From positions 1 through 64,000 of the forward strand of contig NZ_MDKB01000003.1 in NCBI RefSeq assembly GCF_001715295.1: DNA of 64,000 bases, written 5' to 3'. The translations under genes and the position numbers were made by a program. The notes below the pieces were generated by a model, which saw nothing but the letters and a program-made list of their open reading frames with translations, was not told the origin of the DNA and made no database searches. Source of the stretch: Streptomyces griseus. GTDB taxonomy: Bacteria > Actinomycetota > Actinomycetes > Streptomycetales > Streptomycetaceae. Positions 8,613 to 17,416 of the stretch are shown one piece after another. Position 1 is the stretch's first letter. Each line of letters begins with the position of its first letter.

Positions 8613-8725
8613 AATCCGTATGCCGTCCACCAGCTTGCCGGTGCGCCGCCGCACCCTCCCGATCAATTAGGTTGGGAGGGCAGCGGGGAAGGTTGCAGGT
8701 ACGAGAGAAGTGGGCGATTTCCGGG

Positions 8726-10378
8726 ATGAACGCACAAGGCCGAACCAAGCTCAGCCGGCTGCCCGAGTGGGCGGCTCTCGGCAAGCACCGTGAGGAGTTC
8801 GGGGGGACGGGTCTGCGACAGCTGTTCGCGGACGCCCCGGACCGGGGGGAGCGGTACACGCTCCGGGTCGGCGACCTCCACATCGATTACTCCAAGCACC
8901 TCGTCACCGACGAGACGCTGCGCCTGCTGCGCGCCCTCGCCGCCGCCACGGACGTGACCGGGCTGCGGGACGCCATGTTCCGCGGCGAGAAGATCAACAC
9001 GACCGAGGACCGCGCCGTCCTGCACACCGCGCTCCGCGCCCCGCGCGACGCCGTGGTCGAGGTCGACGGCGAGAACGTGGTGCCGGCCGTGCACGCCGTC
9101 CTCGACCGGATGGCCGCCTTCGCGGACCGGATCCGGGCGGGCGAGTGGACCGGGCACACCGGCAGGCCGGTCAAGAACATCGTCAACATCGGTATCGGCG
9201 GCTCCGACCTCGGACCCGCCATGGCGTACGAGGTGCTGCGCTCCTTCACGGACCGCTCGCTGACCGTCCGCTTCGTCTCGAACGTCGACGGCGCCGACCT
9301 CCACGAGGCGGTGCAGGGTCTGGACCCGGCCGAGACGCTCTTCGTCGTCGCCTCCAAGACGTTCACGACGATCGAGACCATCACCAACGCCACCTCCGCC
9401 CGCGACTGGCTGCTCACCGAGCTGAGGGCCGGTCAGGAAGCCGTCGCCAAGCACTTCGTGGCACTGTCGACCAATGCGGAGAAGGTCGCCGACTTCGGTA
9501 TCGACACGGCCAACATGTTCGAGTTCTGGGACTGGGTCGGGGGCCGGTACTCCTACGACTCGGCGATCGGCCTCTCGCTGATGATCGCCATCGGCCCGGA
9601 CCGGTTCCGCGAGATGCTCGACGGCTTCCACCTCGTCGACGAGCACTTCCGCACCGCCCCCGCCGAGGAGAACGCCCCGCTGCTGCTGGGCCTGCTGGGC
9701 ATCTGGTACGGCCAGTTCTTCGACGCCCAGTCGCACGCGGTGCTGCCCTACAGCCACTATCTGTCCAAGTTCACCGCGTACCTCCAGCAGCTGGACATGG
9801 AGTCCAACGGCAAGTCCGTGGACCGGGACGGCGATCCGGTGGAGTGGGAGACCGGACCGGTCGTCTGGGGCACCCCCGGGACCAACGGGCAGCACGCCTA
9901 TTACCAGCTGATCCACCAGGGCACGAAGATCATCCCGGCCGACTTCATCGGGTTCGCCGCGCCGGCACATGACCTGCTGCCCGGGCTGATCGCCCAGCAC
10001 GATCTGCTGATGGCCAACTTCTTCGCCCAGACCCAGGCCCTGGCCTTCGGCAAGACGCCCGAAGAGGTCCGCGCGGAGGGCGTGCCCGAGGAACTCGTGG
10101 CGCACAAGACGTTCCGCGGCAACCACCCGACGACCACGATCCTCGCCGACCGGCTGACGCCGTCGGTGCTCGGCCAGCTCATCGCGCTGTACGAGCACAA
10201 GGTCTTCGTCCAGGGAGCCGTCTGGAACATCGACTCCTTCGACCAGTGGGGCGTCGAACTCGGCAAGGTCCTCGCCAAGAAGATCGAGCCGGTCCTGACC
10301 GACGGCACCGGCGGGGAGGGCCTGGACAGTTCCACCGCCGCGCTCGTGGCGACGTACCGCTCGCTGCGCGGCCGCTGA
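8726..10378 (+). CDS. pgi: Glucose-6-phosphate isomerase
   Basis: This enzyme (550 aa, normal length) interconverts glucose-6-phosphate and fructose-6-phosphate, linking glycolysis and the pentose phosphate pathway. Motifs seen: IGIGGSDLGPAMAYEVL, SKTFTTIETITNA, the active-site region QLDMESNGKSVD, GTPGTNGQHAYYQLIHQG, the catalytic HKTFRGNHPT and FDQWGVELGK. The ATG at 8726 is preferred over an upstream TTG (8672) because the family begins near this point. A stem-loop at 10432-10463 follows. In S. coelicolor pgi lies close to pgl, whereas here a 14-kb island intervenes. Confidence 0.97.
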   Translation: MNAQGRTKLSRLPEWAALGKHREEFGGTGLRQLFADAPDRGERYTLRVGDLHIDYSKHLVTDETLRLLRALAAATDVTGLRDAMFRGEKINTTEDRAVLHTALRAPRDAVVEVDGENVVPAVHAVLDRMAAFADRIRAGEWTGHTGRPVKNIVNIGIGGSDLGPAMAYEVLRSFTDRSLTVRFVSNVDGADLHEAVQGLDPAETLFVVASKTFTTIETITNATSARDWLLTELRAGQEAVAKHFVALSTNAEKVADFGIDTANMFEFWDWVGGRYSYDSAIGLSLMIAIGPDRFREMLDGFHLVDEHFRTAPAEENAPLLLGLLGIWYGQFFDAQSHAVLPYSHYLSKFTAYLQQLDMESNGKSVDRDGDPVEWETGPVVWGTPGTNGQHAYYQLIHQGTKIIPADFIGFAAPAHDLLPGLIAQHDLLMANFFAQTQALAFGKTPEEVRAEGVPEELVAHKTFRGNHPTTTILADRLTPSVLGQLIALYEHKVFVQGAVWNIDSFDQWGVELGKVLAKKIEPVLTDGTGGEGLDSSTAALVATYRSLRGR

Positions 10379-10431
10379 GCCGGCGGTGACGGGAGGGGGG
10401 CGGTGCGGTACCGGCCGCCACGCACCGGGTA

Positions 10432-10463
10432 GCCGGGCAGCCGCGGTCCCGGGACTGCCCGGC
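10432..10463. terminator. Terminator after pgi
   Basis: GCCGGGCAG (10432-10440) pairs perfectly with CTGCCCGGC (10455-10463) around a 14-base self-complementary loop, 53 bases after the pgi stop. Confidence 0.6.
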
Positions 10464-10755
10464 CGGCAGGCGGGTTCCTCACCCCGCCCGGAACCCGGCC
10501 GCTGATGTCCGCCGTGGCGCCGACGATCTTCGGTCTTCGGGCAGCCTGTGCGCCGTCCTCCCTCCCCCCCCCGCCGGTACCGCACCCACGGCGTCCGCCC
10601 GAGGCGGGCGGCCAGGACCGCGCTGAAAGTGCGCCGCGCGGCCCCTCACGGTGGCGGGGAGAGGAGCGGCCTCCTGGGACGTGCCCCCGGCGGGCGGCGC
10701 GGTCCGAGCGCGGTCAGGAGCCCGTTGCGGGGGTCCCGGCCGGACGCGGCCCCGG

Positions 10756-10912
10756 AGGGTTGTCCCGCACGGCACGGCGGGGCGCGCGGCGCCGGCACCC
10801 CGCCGCGTCGTCGGGACGTCCCTGTACATCCCGTGTGCGGACGTCCCTCCGCCGTGCGACGCACCGCGTCCGGCGCCGCGCGCTGATCCGCCGGGAATCG
10901 CGGGACACCCTT
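10756..10912 (+). repeat. MITE-like palindromic repeat, copy A
   Basis: This is one of five related elements in the window. The ends are inverted repeats (AGGGTTGTCCCGCA at the left; reverse complement of the right end AAGGGTGTCCCGCG). The centre carries a hairpin with arms GGGACGTCC (10813-10821) and GGACGTCCC (10839-10847). It has the same internal sequence as copy B (for example CCGCGTCGTCGG and GCGGACGTCCCTCCGCC) and the same orientation. It lies in the non-coding stretch upstream of the biosynthetic island. Confidence 0.8.
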
Positions 10913-11340
10913 GGACGCCTGTGACCACGCCGGGGAGACCGGCGTACGCAGGGGTCTCCTGTCGTGTACCGCCCCGCGGGTCGGTGCGGGTCCGCCCTGG
11001 ACCCCTGCCTCCCCGGGCGGGGGCCGGATCCGGGTCCCTGTCTCCGCGGTGCGCGTCCCGTCGGGGGACCGTTTTTTTCGGCCCCGCAGGACCCGGGACC
11101 CGGCCCGGCGGGCCAGCCCTGGCCGGAAAATGACCAGCCTCCGCACGGGGGTGGCTGACCGATTTTGACCGCGTCCGCCGCCCTGTCCCGGCATCTTCGG
11201 GCTTAACGCACCCTGCCTGACCGGGAAAAACGGGTGAACACCTCCTGAGTGCCTATCACGTTTCTCTTTCCGGTAATTCGACTCCCGAAGCAATTGGCGT
11301 GAAACGGCCTGCAGGCAATTGCATCAGGACCCGGTGGGGC

Positions 11341-11368
11341 TTGACCGATACTCGATGGGCGCTATAGC
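11341..11368 (+). promoter_or_regulatory. Candidate promoter of the biosynthetic island
   Basis: TTGACC (11341-11346), a 16-base spacer and TATAGC (11363-11368) resemble a principal-sigma (HrdB) promoter. It lies about 130 bp before the GTG of the first island gene, in locally AT-richer DNA. Two CAATTG sites 25 bases apart just upstream could be an operator. No transcription data are available. Confidence 0.45.
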
Positions 11369-11496
11369 TTCCGTGAGGCGCCGGGCGGGTAGAGCGTGCG
11401 CCATCTCGCACTGTTTTGCCGGAAGTTCAGACATAGCTGCGGTTGCCGACGAGACCCGTCGTCAGCCGAGCGTTTGTGGGCTCAGGGGGACCGTTC

Positions 11497-12834
11497 GTGA
11501 TCAACAGTACTACCCGCTCCTACGTCGACGAGTGCTTGCAGAATCACTCCAATCTTCGTCATGCAGCGCGCAAGATGGAACTTCCCGCTGTCTATGCGGA
11601 TTCTTTCGGGCAGGTCCTGCTGGACCGCCCCTTATTCGTCGAGCGCTCGGAGATCGAGGCTTTTGCCGATGATCTCCACAAGCTTTACTCAGTCATGGTG
11701 TCCCTGCCGGACCGGTTGTACGGCGGTGATCTGCGGGCCTATTGCCGAGCCATCGGCATGGACGACGCACTGGCCGGCCTGATGTGCCGCGGCGCCCGAA
11801 CGGCGCCCGTTCTGCACGCCCGGGCCGACGCCTATCACGACGGTGAGCGCTTCTGGCTGCTGGAACTCAACGTCGGCAGCGAACTCGGCGGCACCGACAC
11901 CGCGCAGCAGAACCGCGCGTTCCTCGACGTGCCGGAGTTCGCGGACTTCGCCGAACGCCACGGCCTCGGCCACCTCGACACCGTGCCCAGGGTGGCCGAG
12001 GCCCTGCGCCGCGCGGCCGGACCGGTCACCTCGGGCGAACCGGTCATCGCCCTCATCGAGAGCACCGGCGGAATCGCCGCCCACGAACACGTCTTCCTCG
12101 CGGTGCGCGAAGCGATGGCCGAGCACGGGATACGACTCCTTCTCGGAGAGATCCAGGAACTCGGCGAGCGCAACGGCAAGATCACGCTCCGGGGCACCCC
12201 GCTGGACGTCGTACTCCGTTACTTCGTGGCCGGCGAGATCGCCGGCGATCCCGCCGCGCAAGACGTCCTGGACACCCTGCTCCGCGCCGACGAGGCCGGT
12301 ACCACCGCGCTCTTCCTGGGTCTGGACAGCGGCGTGTACGCCAGCAAGGGGAGCCTCGCCCTGTTCCACGACCCGGAGGTCCGCTCCGCGCTCACCCCGT
12401 CCGAGCTGGCCGTGGTGGACCGGACGGTGCCCTGGACCAGGCTGCTCGACCCGGGCCTGAACCACGCCGGGGACCGGTCCGGCCTTCTGGAGCGCTGTCG
12501 CGACGAGCGCGCCGACCTGGTCCTCAAGCCCGGTGTGGGCTACGGAGGCGTCGGTACCGTCATCGGCCACCGGGTCGGCGACGAGCAGTGGGCCGAGGCA
12601 CTGGCCTCCGCCGACGGCGACGCCGTGGTCCAGCGCCGGGTGGTGCCCGCGGCGGAGCCCGTGGTCGACGCTCTCTCGGGCCGCACCGAGGACTGGGCCG
12701 CCAACTGGGGCGTGTTCGTCGACGAGGGCGGCTACGCCGGAGGGTTCGTCCGCGCGCTGAAACCCACCGACGGTGCGGTCATCTCCTTCTCCAACCCCGG
12801 CACACGCAGCAGCTGTGTGTTCACCACCGGCTGA
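11497..12834 (+). CDS. Circularly permuted ATP-grasp-like ligase (biosynthetic island)
   Basis: This 445-aa protein looks like a circularly permuted ATP-grasp enzyme of the glutathionylspermidine-synthase type, which activates a carboxylate as acyl phosphate and joins it to an amine. Family-like pieces appear in permuted order: LLELNVGSELGGTDTAQQNR (about residue 120), the glycine-rich LKPGVGYGGVGTVIGHRV (about residue 345), VVQRRVV, and the C-terminal GGFVRALKP with SFSNPGTRSSCVF. The GTG at 11497 has AGGGGGA 6-7 bases upstream. Codon 46 (11632-11634) is TTA, so translation needs the bldA tRNA. The first ~80 codons are less GC-rich than the rest. The substrate is unknown; assignment to the permuted ATP-grasp group is from motifs only. 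Confidence 0.7.
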   Translation: MINSTTRSYVDECLQNHSNLRHAARKMELPAVYADSFGQVLLDRPLFVERSEIEAFADDLHKLYSVMVSLPDRLYGGDLRAYCRAIGMDDALAGLMCRGARTAPVLHARADAYHDGERFWLLELNVGSELGGTDTAQQNRAFLDVPEFADFAERHGLGHLDTVPRVAEALRRAAGPVTSGEPVIALIESTGGIAAHEHVFLAVREAMAEHGIRLLLGEIQELGERNGKITLRGTPLDVVLRYFVAGEIAGDPAAQDVLDTLLRADEAGTTALFLGLDSGVYASKGSLALFHDPEVRSALTPSELAVVDRTVPWTRLLDPGLNHAGDRSGLLERCRDERADLVLKPGVGYGGVGTVIGHRVGDEQWAEALASADGDAVVQRRVVPAAEPVVDALSGRTEDWAANWGVFVDEGGYAGGFVRALKPTDGAVISFSNPGTRSSCVFTTG

Positions 12835-12962
12835 CCACCTCCCTCCCTCCCTCCCGATCCGGTTCCCCTGACCCGTTCCGCGGCGTCCCTTCGGGCTGCC
12901 CCGGCGCGCGCCGGGCGAGCCCCCATGGCCGGAAGCCGCCGTAAACCGTGAAAGGACCACGT

Positions 12963-14273
12963 GTGTTACCGGAACAGAGGGCCGGCGGAGACGACGGCCG
13001 CCCCCACATAGTCGTCGTCAACCGCTGGCGAGAGCGATATGCCGACTATCTCGGCTACGTCGACCACCGCGAGAACGCCGTCACCTACGTCAGCACCGAG
13101 GTCGGGCTGGGATCGGTCCCGGCCGAAGCCGCCGGCATCGCCCTGGTCGACGCCACCGACGACCCCGTCCAGGTCCGGTCCGCCGTCGCCGGACTGACCG
13201 GCCGGCACGGGATCCCGCACCGGATCGTCGCCCTCAAGGAGGACGACCTGCTCGTCGCCGCCGGACTGCGCGAGGACCTCGGCCTTCCCGGGCCGTACCC
13301 GGCCGACCTGCTGCCGTTCCGCGACAAGTTCCTGATGTGCCGGGCGATAGCCGCCGCCGGGCTCCCGGTTCCCGCCTTCGCCTCGGCGGACAGCCCGGGC
13401 GAGGTCGCGGACTTCACGTCCGTGAGCGGCTGGCCCGTGGTGCTGAAGCCGCGGATCGGAAGCTCCAGCGCGGGTGTGCGGATCCTGTCAGGGCCCGCCG
13501 ACCTGGCGGGGCTGCCCGCGTTCACCGAGCCCATGCTCGTCCAGGCCTTCGTCGAGCACCCCATCCACCACGTCGACGGCGTCTTCGACGGGACCCGTAC
13601 CTCGCGGCTGCGGGTCTCCCGCTACGTCAACACGTGCCTGGGCTTCCGCGAGGGGGCGTTCCTGGGCTCGGTCGAGGTCGACGACCCCGGTGTCGTCCGG
13701 GCCGTCACCGAGGCCGCCGACGGCTATCTCGCGGCCCTCACCGACGGGCCGACCCCTTTCCATCTGGAGGTCTTCGTGGAGAGGACGCCGGACGGCGCGC
13801 ACTGCGTCTTCCTCGAGGTGGGCGCGCGGGTGGGCGGTGCGGAGATCCCGTTCATCTGGCGGGACCTGCACGGGTACGACCTGATGCGGGCGGCCTTCGA
13901 GCTGCAGCTCGGCCTGGCCGGCACGGCCGCGGAGACGGCCCCGCCCACCGGCGAGGTCGGCGGGTGGCTGCTGATCCCCGCACCGGAGGCACGGCCCTGC
14001 GTCATCACCCACGTCACCTCGATGCTGGGTGGCCGCACCGGCCCCTATGCCGAATCGATCCTGCCGCCCGGCGAGGTGCTGCCGGAGGCCGACGCCTACT
14101 ACGAGCACGTCGGCGGCCGATTCCGCTTCCGGGGGCGTACCAGTGGCGAGGTGGAAGCCGCACTGACCGATACGGCGGCCCGCTTCCGGGTCACCGCCGA
14201 ACCCGTCGCACGGACGGTCGCGGAGCGGCCGGCACGCGCGGAGTACGCAGCACACGCGGAGGCGAGACGATGA
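12963..14273 (+). CDS. ATP-grasp carboxylate-amine ligase (biosynthetic island)
   Basis: This 436-aa protein has the standard ATP-grasp order: an N-terminal pre-ATP-grasp domain with LLPFRDKFLMCRAIAAAGLPV, the central VVLKPRIGSSSAGVRIL that binds nucleotide, and the metal-binding region HLEVFVE...FLEVGARVGG ending in EIPF. Such enzymes form peptide or amide bonds with ATP. The GTG at 12963 is preferred because AAAGGA (12951-12956) is correctly spaced; an in-frame GTG at 12948 would add five residues. The second codon (12966-12968) is TTA, placing a bldA-dependent codon at the very start. The stop overlaps the next start (ATGA). Substrates cannot be read from the sequence. Confidence 0.8.
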   Translation: MLPEQRAGGDDGRPHIVVVNRWRERYADYLGYVDHRENAVTYVSTEVGLGSVPAEAAGIALVDATDDPVQVRSAVAGLTGRHGIPHRIVALKEDDLLVAAGLREDLGLPGPYPADLLPFRDKFLMCRAIAAAGLPVPAFASADSPGEVADFTSVSGWPVVLKPRIGSSSAGVRILSGPADLAGLPAFTEPMLVQAFVEHPIHHVDGVFDGTRTSRLRVSRYVNTCLGFREGAFLGSVEVDDPGVVRAVTEAADGYLAALTDGPTPFHLEVFVERTPDGAHCVFLEVGARVGGAEIPFIWRDLHGYDLMRAAFELQLGLAGTAAETAPPTGEVGGWLLIPAPEARPCVITHVTSMLGGRTGPYAESILPPGEVLPEADAYYEHVGGRFRFRGRTSGEVEAALTDTAARFRVTAEPVARTVAERPARAEYAAHAEARR

Positions 14274-14989
14274 AGGACTACTCCGAGCAGATCCTGTCCG
14301 GTGAGGGCGAGAACGACTACACGAGGTACATGCGGACCGACGCCCTGCTGTCCTTGCAGCGGCTTCCCGAGGAATCCGTCCACCGGGACGAGCTCCTCTT
14401 CCAGGTGGTCCACCAGTCGACCGAGCTCTGGCTCAAGCTCGCCTGCTCGGAGGTCGCCGAGGCCACCGCACGGATCGAGTCCGGCGAACTCGACACCGCC
14501 ACCCGGCTGCTCGGCCGCGCCGCCCTGGGTGCCCAACTGGTCACCCAGCAGTTGGAGATGATGCGTCACCTGTCCCCCTGGGACTTCCAGACCATCCGCA
14601 CCGTCCTCGGCCACGGCTCGGGCGCCGACTCCCCGGGATGGCGGTCGGTCCGCGCATCCAACCGGCTCGTCGGCGCGGCCTTCCTGAAGCTGGTCGCGGA
14701 CCGGGGTGTCGACCTGGCCGAGCTGTACCGCAGTGGCGAGGACACCGCGGAGTTCCGGCTCGCCGAGGCGATGATCGAGTGGGACGAGCGGATATCGATC
14801 TGGCGCGTCCAGCACTTCAAGATGACCACCCGGATCATCGGCCACGAGGTGGTCGGTACCCAGGGAACACCGGTGGACGTCCTGGCCAAGCTGATCTCGC
14901 ACAAGCACTTCCCCGAGCTCTGGGCGGTCCGCACCGAGCTGACCGAGACCGGCCCCATGGGCGAACGGCCGGTGGGGGACCGGTCATGA
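14270..14989 (+). CDS. Tryptophan 2,3-dioxygenase family heme enzyme (biosynthetic island)
   Basis: This 239-aa protein matches heme-dependent tryptophan 2,3-dioxygenases, which open the indole ring to N-formylkynurenine. It has YTRYMRTDALLSLQ, then HRDELLFQVVHQSTELWLKL, MMRHLSPWDFQTIRTVLGHG, and the C-terminal WRVQHFKMTTRIIGHEV whose histidine corresponds to the axial heme ligand, ending with HFPELWAVRTEL. It is somewhat short, and the usual GTGGS loop reads GTQGT, so substrate preference could differ from plain L-tryptophan. Overlaps with both neighbours (ATGA) show translational coupling. With the KynB-like and PLP genes downstream it suggests kynurenine formation. Confidence 0.85.
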   Translation: MKDYSEQILSGEGENDYTRYMRTDALLSLQRLPEESVHRDELLFQVVHQSTELWLKLACSEVAEATARIESGELDTATRLLGRAALGAQLVTQQLEMMRHLSPWDFQTIRTVLGHGSGADSPGWRSVRASNRLVGAAFLKLVADRGVDLAELYRSGEDTAEFRLAEAMIEWDERISIWRVQHFKMTTRIIGHEVVGTQGTPVDVLAKLISHKHFPELWAVRTELTETGPMGERPVGDRS

Positions 14990-16125
14990 CGGGCAGACCG
15001 AGAGCCGACGCCCCCGCCCTGGAACCCGCCGGGTTCCGCGCGGCCTTCCCGATGCTGGAGAGCACCGTGCACCTGGCGGGGTGCAGCCTCGGCCCCCGTT
15101 CGACGGCGCTCGACTCCGCCATGGGCGCCATGCTGGACGCCATGACGGGGAAGGAAGCGCCCTGGCACCTCTTCGAGGAGCAGGTCGGCCTGGCCCGGGA
15201 GGGGTTCGCCGCGCTCATCGGCGCCCGTACCGAGCAGATCGCCCTGGTGCCGAGCGCGTCCGTGGGTGCCTACCAGATCGCCTCGACCGTCGACTGGGGG
15301 GCGCGACCCCGGCTGGTCACGACCCCCCTGGAGTTCCCGTCCCTCGCCCACGTGTGGCTCGCACAGCGCCCCCGGGGCGCTCAGGTCGTCTTCGCCGAAC
15401 GGGCCGAGGACTACGCGGCGCTGGTCGACGGGCGCACCCGGCTGGTGTCCGTACCGATGACGGGCTATCAGGACTCCGTGCGGATGCCGGTGGCCGAACT
15501 CGCGGACCTCGCCCACACGGAGGGTGCGGAGCTCTTCGTCGACGCCTACCAGGCCGCCGGGGTCGAGCCCGTCGACGTGGACCGGCTGGGCTGCGACTAC
15601 CTGGTCGCCGGCACCTCGAAGTACCTGCTGGGACTGCCCGGACTCGCGTTCCTCTACGCGCGTACACCGCACACCGCGGAGCGGCAGCCCACCCTGACCG
15701 GCTGGTTCGGCCGGCCCGATCCCTTCTCCTTCGACCCGCGCACACTCGACTTCCCCGACACCGCCGCCCGCTACCAGACCGGTACCGCGGCCGTCCCCGC
15801 CTGCTACGCGGCCGTCGCGGGACTCGGCCTGATCGCGCGCACCGACCCCGAGCGGGTACGGGCCCACGTCCGAAGCCTCACCGCCCTCGCGGTCGAACAG
15901 CTCACGGCCCAGGGCGAACGCGTGCGGGAGGTCCGGCCGGAGCGGCGCGGCGCCCACGTCGGGCTGATCGATCCCGATCCCGCCGGGCTCGCCGAGGCGC
16001 TGGCGCAGCGCGGCGTGATGGTGAGTCCCCGCGGCGACGTCGTCCGTGTGGCCTTCCACTACTACAACCGGGCCGAAGACGTCGAGATCCTCTGCGCGGC
16101 ACTGCGCGACCACCGGTTCTCCTGA
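14986..16125 (+). CDS. Class V PLP-dependent enzyme, kynureninase/cysteine-lyase-like (biosynthetic island)
   Basis: This 379-aa fold-type I PLP enzyme is related to class V aminotransferases, selenocysteine lyases and kynureninases. The PLP-binding aspartate is in LFVDAYQAAG and the Schiff-base lysine in LVAGTSKYLLGLPG. Its place directly after a tryptophan dioxygenase, in a cluster with a KynB-like hydrolase, makes cleavage of (hydroxy)kynurenine to an anthranilate the most natural guess, but the sequence is not a canonical kynureninase and other lyase or epimerase reactions are possible. Its ATG overlaps the dioxygenase stop. A 43-base gap with a strong ribosome-binding site precedes the next gene. 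Confidence 0.75.
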   Translation: MTGRPRADAPALEPAGFRAAFPMLESTVHLAGCSLGPRSTALDSAMGAMLDAMTGKEAPWHLFEEQVGLAREGFAALIGARTEQIALVPSASVGAYQIASTVDWGARPRLVTTPLEFPSLAHVWLAQRPRGAQVVFAERAEDYAALVDGRTRLVSVPMTGYQDSVRMPVAELADLAHTEGAELFVDAYQAAGVEPVDVDRLGCDYLVAGTSKYLLGLPGLAFLYARTPHTAERQPTLTGWFGRPDPFSFDPRTLDFPDTAARYQTGTAAVPACYAAVAGLGLIARTDPERVRAHVRSLTALAVEQLTAQGERVREVRPERRGAHVGLIDPDPAGLAEALAQRGVMVSPRGDVVRVAFHYYNRAEDVEILCAALRDHRFS

Positions 16126-16168
16126 GCACATCCCCATCCCGATCACTCCCACCCCAGGAGGAGGAGCC

Positions 16169-17416
16169 ATGGCCACAGCAGAACTGGCCTCGTGGGTCCA
16201 GGAAGCGGACCCAGGAAGATTTCCGTACGACGCCGTTGTCCGCGAATACCAGCGCGTCGGCAAGCACTTCGTCTCGAAGGAGCTGCTCGACCGGCTCACC
16301 GCGGTACGCGACCGGCTGCCCATGATGCACGGCCCCTGGCCCGAGGTGCGCGCCCTGGCCTCCTTCCTCGACACCGCGCTCGACAAGCCCGACGGGCGCT
16401 ACGACTATCCGACCTATCTGGCCCTGTCGATGCTCGAACTGCCGGGCCTCGACGAGCCGGTGGCCACGGCCCCGTTCGCCCGCTCACGCTGCGACCGGTT
16501 ATCGGTCCAGCTGATCGCCGACGCGCTCGACTTCGAACTGGCCGCGCTGGACGGGCTGAGCATGCGGCTGAGCGAGCTGCGGCCCTCCCGGGACCTCGCC
16601 GTCAAGCGCTGCAAACACGGTCTGCGGGCCGTCCTGCCGGCCTTGACGCGGATGTCCCTGGCCCGCGGCGTGACCTCCGAGGACCACGTCGACCGGGCCC
16701 GCCAGATGCGCTCCCTCGTACGCGCCGACATGGCGATCGCCGAACGCCGGGCCATGGACCTGAGCATCCTTCCGGTGTACGTCTCGCACGACGAGTACAT
16801 GTTCCTGCGGGTACTGCAGACCTTCGAGACGACCTTCGTCCTGCTCACCATGCATCTGAGGGCGGCGATCGACGCCCTGTCGGGACGCCGGGCCGACGAG
16901 GCCGTGCACTTCCTCAACGGCGCCGAGGACTCCCTGCGCGAGTCCGCGCCGCTGTTCTCCATGCTCGCGACGATGCAGATCGAATCGTTCCGCACCTTCA
17001 GGGAGTTCACCGAGGGCGCGAGCGCCATCCAGTCACGCGGCTACAAGCTGGTCGAAGCCCTCTGCCGGACACCCGACCGGGAGCGGGCCGAGTCGCCGGC
17101 CTTCCACTCCGTGCCCGAGATCCACGCCCGGCTCGCCGGCGGACATCCCAACCTGGACGACACCTACCGCGAGGTCCGGGACTCCGGAGACCTCGGCCCG
17201 GCGGAATGCGCCCGCGTCGGCGCCGCGATGAGCACCTTCGCGAGCGCCCTGCACCGTTGGCGGGGCACTCACTACCGGCTCGCGGTCCGGATGCTGGGAG
17301 AGGCCACCGGTACCGGCTACACCGAGGGCACCCCGTATCTGGCGGCGGTGCGCGACATACCCGTGTTCCATCAGGTCAGCCCGGCCGACAACGAAGCGAC
17401 GGTGAGGTCTCGATGA
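16169..17416 (+). CDS. Second TDO-superfamily protein, larger and divergent (biosynthetic island)
   Basis: This 415-aa protein appears to be a distant member of the tryptophan 2,3-dioxygenase superfamily (the group that includes PrnB-like enzymes). The clues are FTEGASAIQSRGYKLVEALC, which mirrors the TDO GFQS-type segment, and the C-terminal WRGTHYRLAVRMLGEATGTG followed by YTEGTPYLAAVRDIP, which mirrors the TDO heme-histidine and GTGGS region. The N-terminal ~200 residues have no motif I recognise. The ATG follows AGGAGGAGGAG. Codon 111 (16499-16501) is TTA. The stop overlaps the next start. A mono-oxygenation or ring rearrangement of a tryptophan-derived intermediate is possible; this is inference. 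Confidence 0.6.
   Translation: MATAELASWVQEADPGRFPYDAVVREYQRVGKHFVSKELLDRLTAVRDRLPMMHGPWPEVRALASFLDTALDKPDGRYDYPTYLALSMLELPGLDEPVATAPFARSRCDRLSVQLIADALDFELAALDGLSMRLSELRPSRDLAVKRCKHGLRAVLPALTRMSLARGVTSEDHVDRARQMRSLVRADMAIAERRAMDLSILPVYVSHDEYMFLRVLQTFETTFVLLTMHLRAAIDALSGRRADEAVHFLNGAEDSLRESAPLFSMLATMQIESFRTFREFTEGASAIQSRGYKLVEALCRTPDRERAESPAFHSVPEIHARLAGGHPNLDDTYREVRDSGDLGPAECARVGAAMSTFASALHRWRGTHYRLAVRMLGEATGTGYTEGTPYLAAVRDIPVFHQVSPADNEATVRSR

Larger units (their letters stand above)
10379..11496 (+). other. Long non-coding stretch (1.1 kb) before the biosynthetic island
   Basis: I see no credible gene: open frames here are Arg/Pro-rich GC artefacts. It contains a terminator hairpin after pgi (10432-10463), a MITE-like repeat (10756-10912), and a less GC-rich part from about 11160 with the putative island promoter (11341-11368) and a pair of CAATTG sites (11291-11296, 11316-11321). 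The remainder looks like decayed sequence. Confidence 0.6.

Noticed and set aside
10505..10924. Open frames in the pgi-island spacer as genes
   Set aside because: The translations are Arg/Pro-rich with no ribosome-binding sites or motifs and they cross repeat copy A.
12839..12855. CTCC tandem repeat after the first island gene as a regulatory element
   Set aside because: Four short units only; it may be a simple slippage tract and nothing else supports a role.
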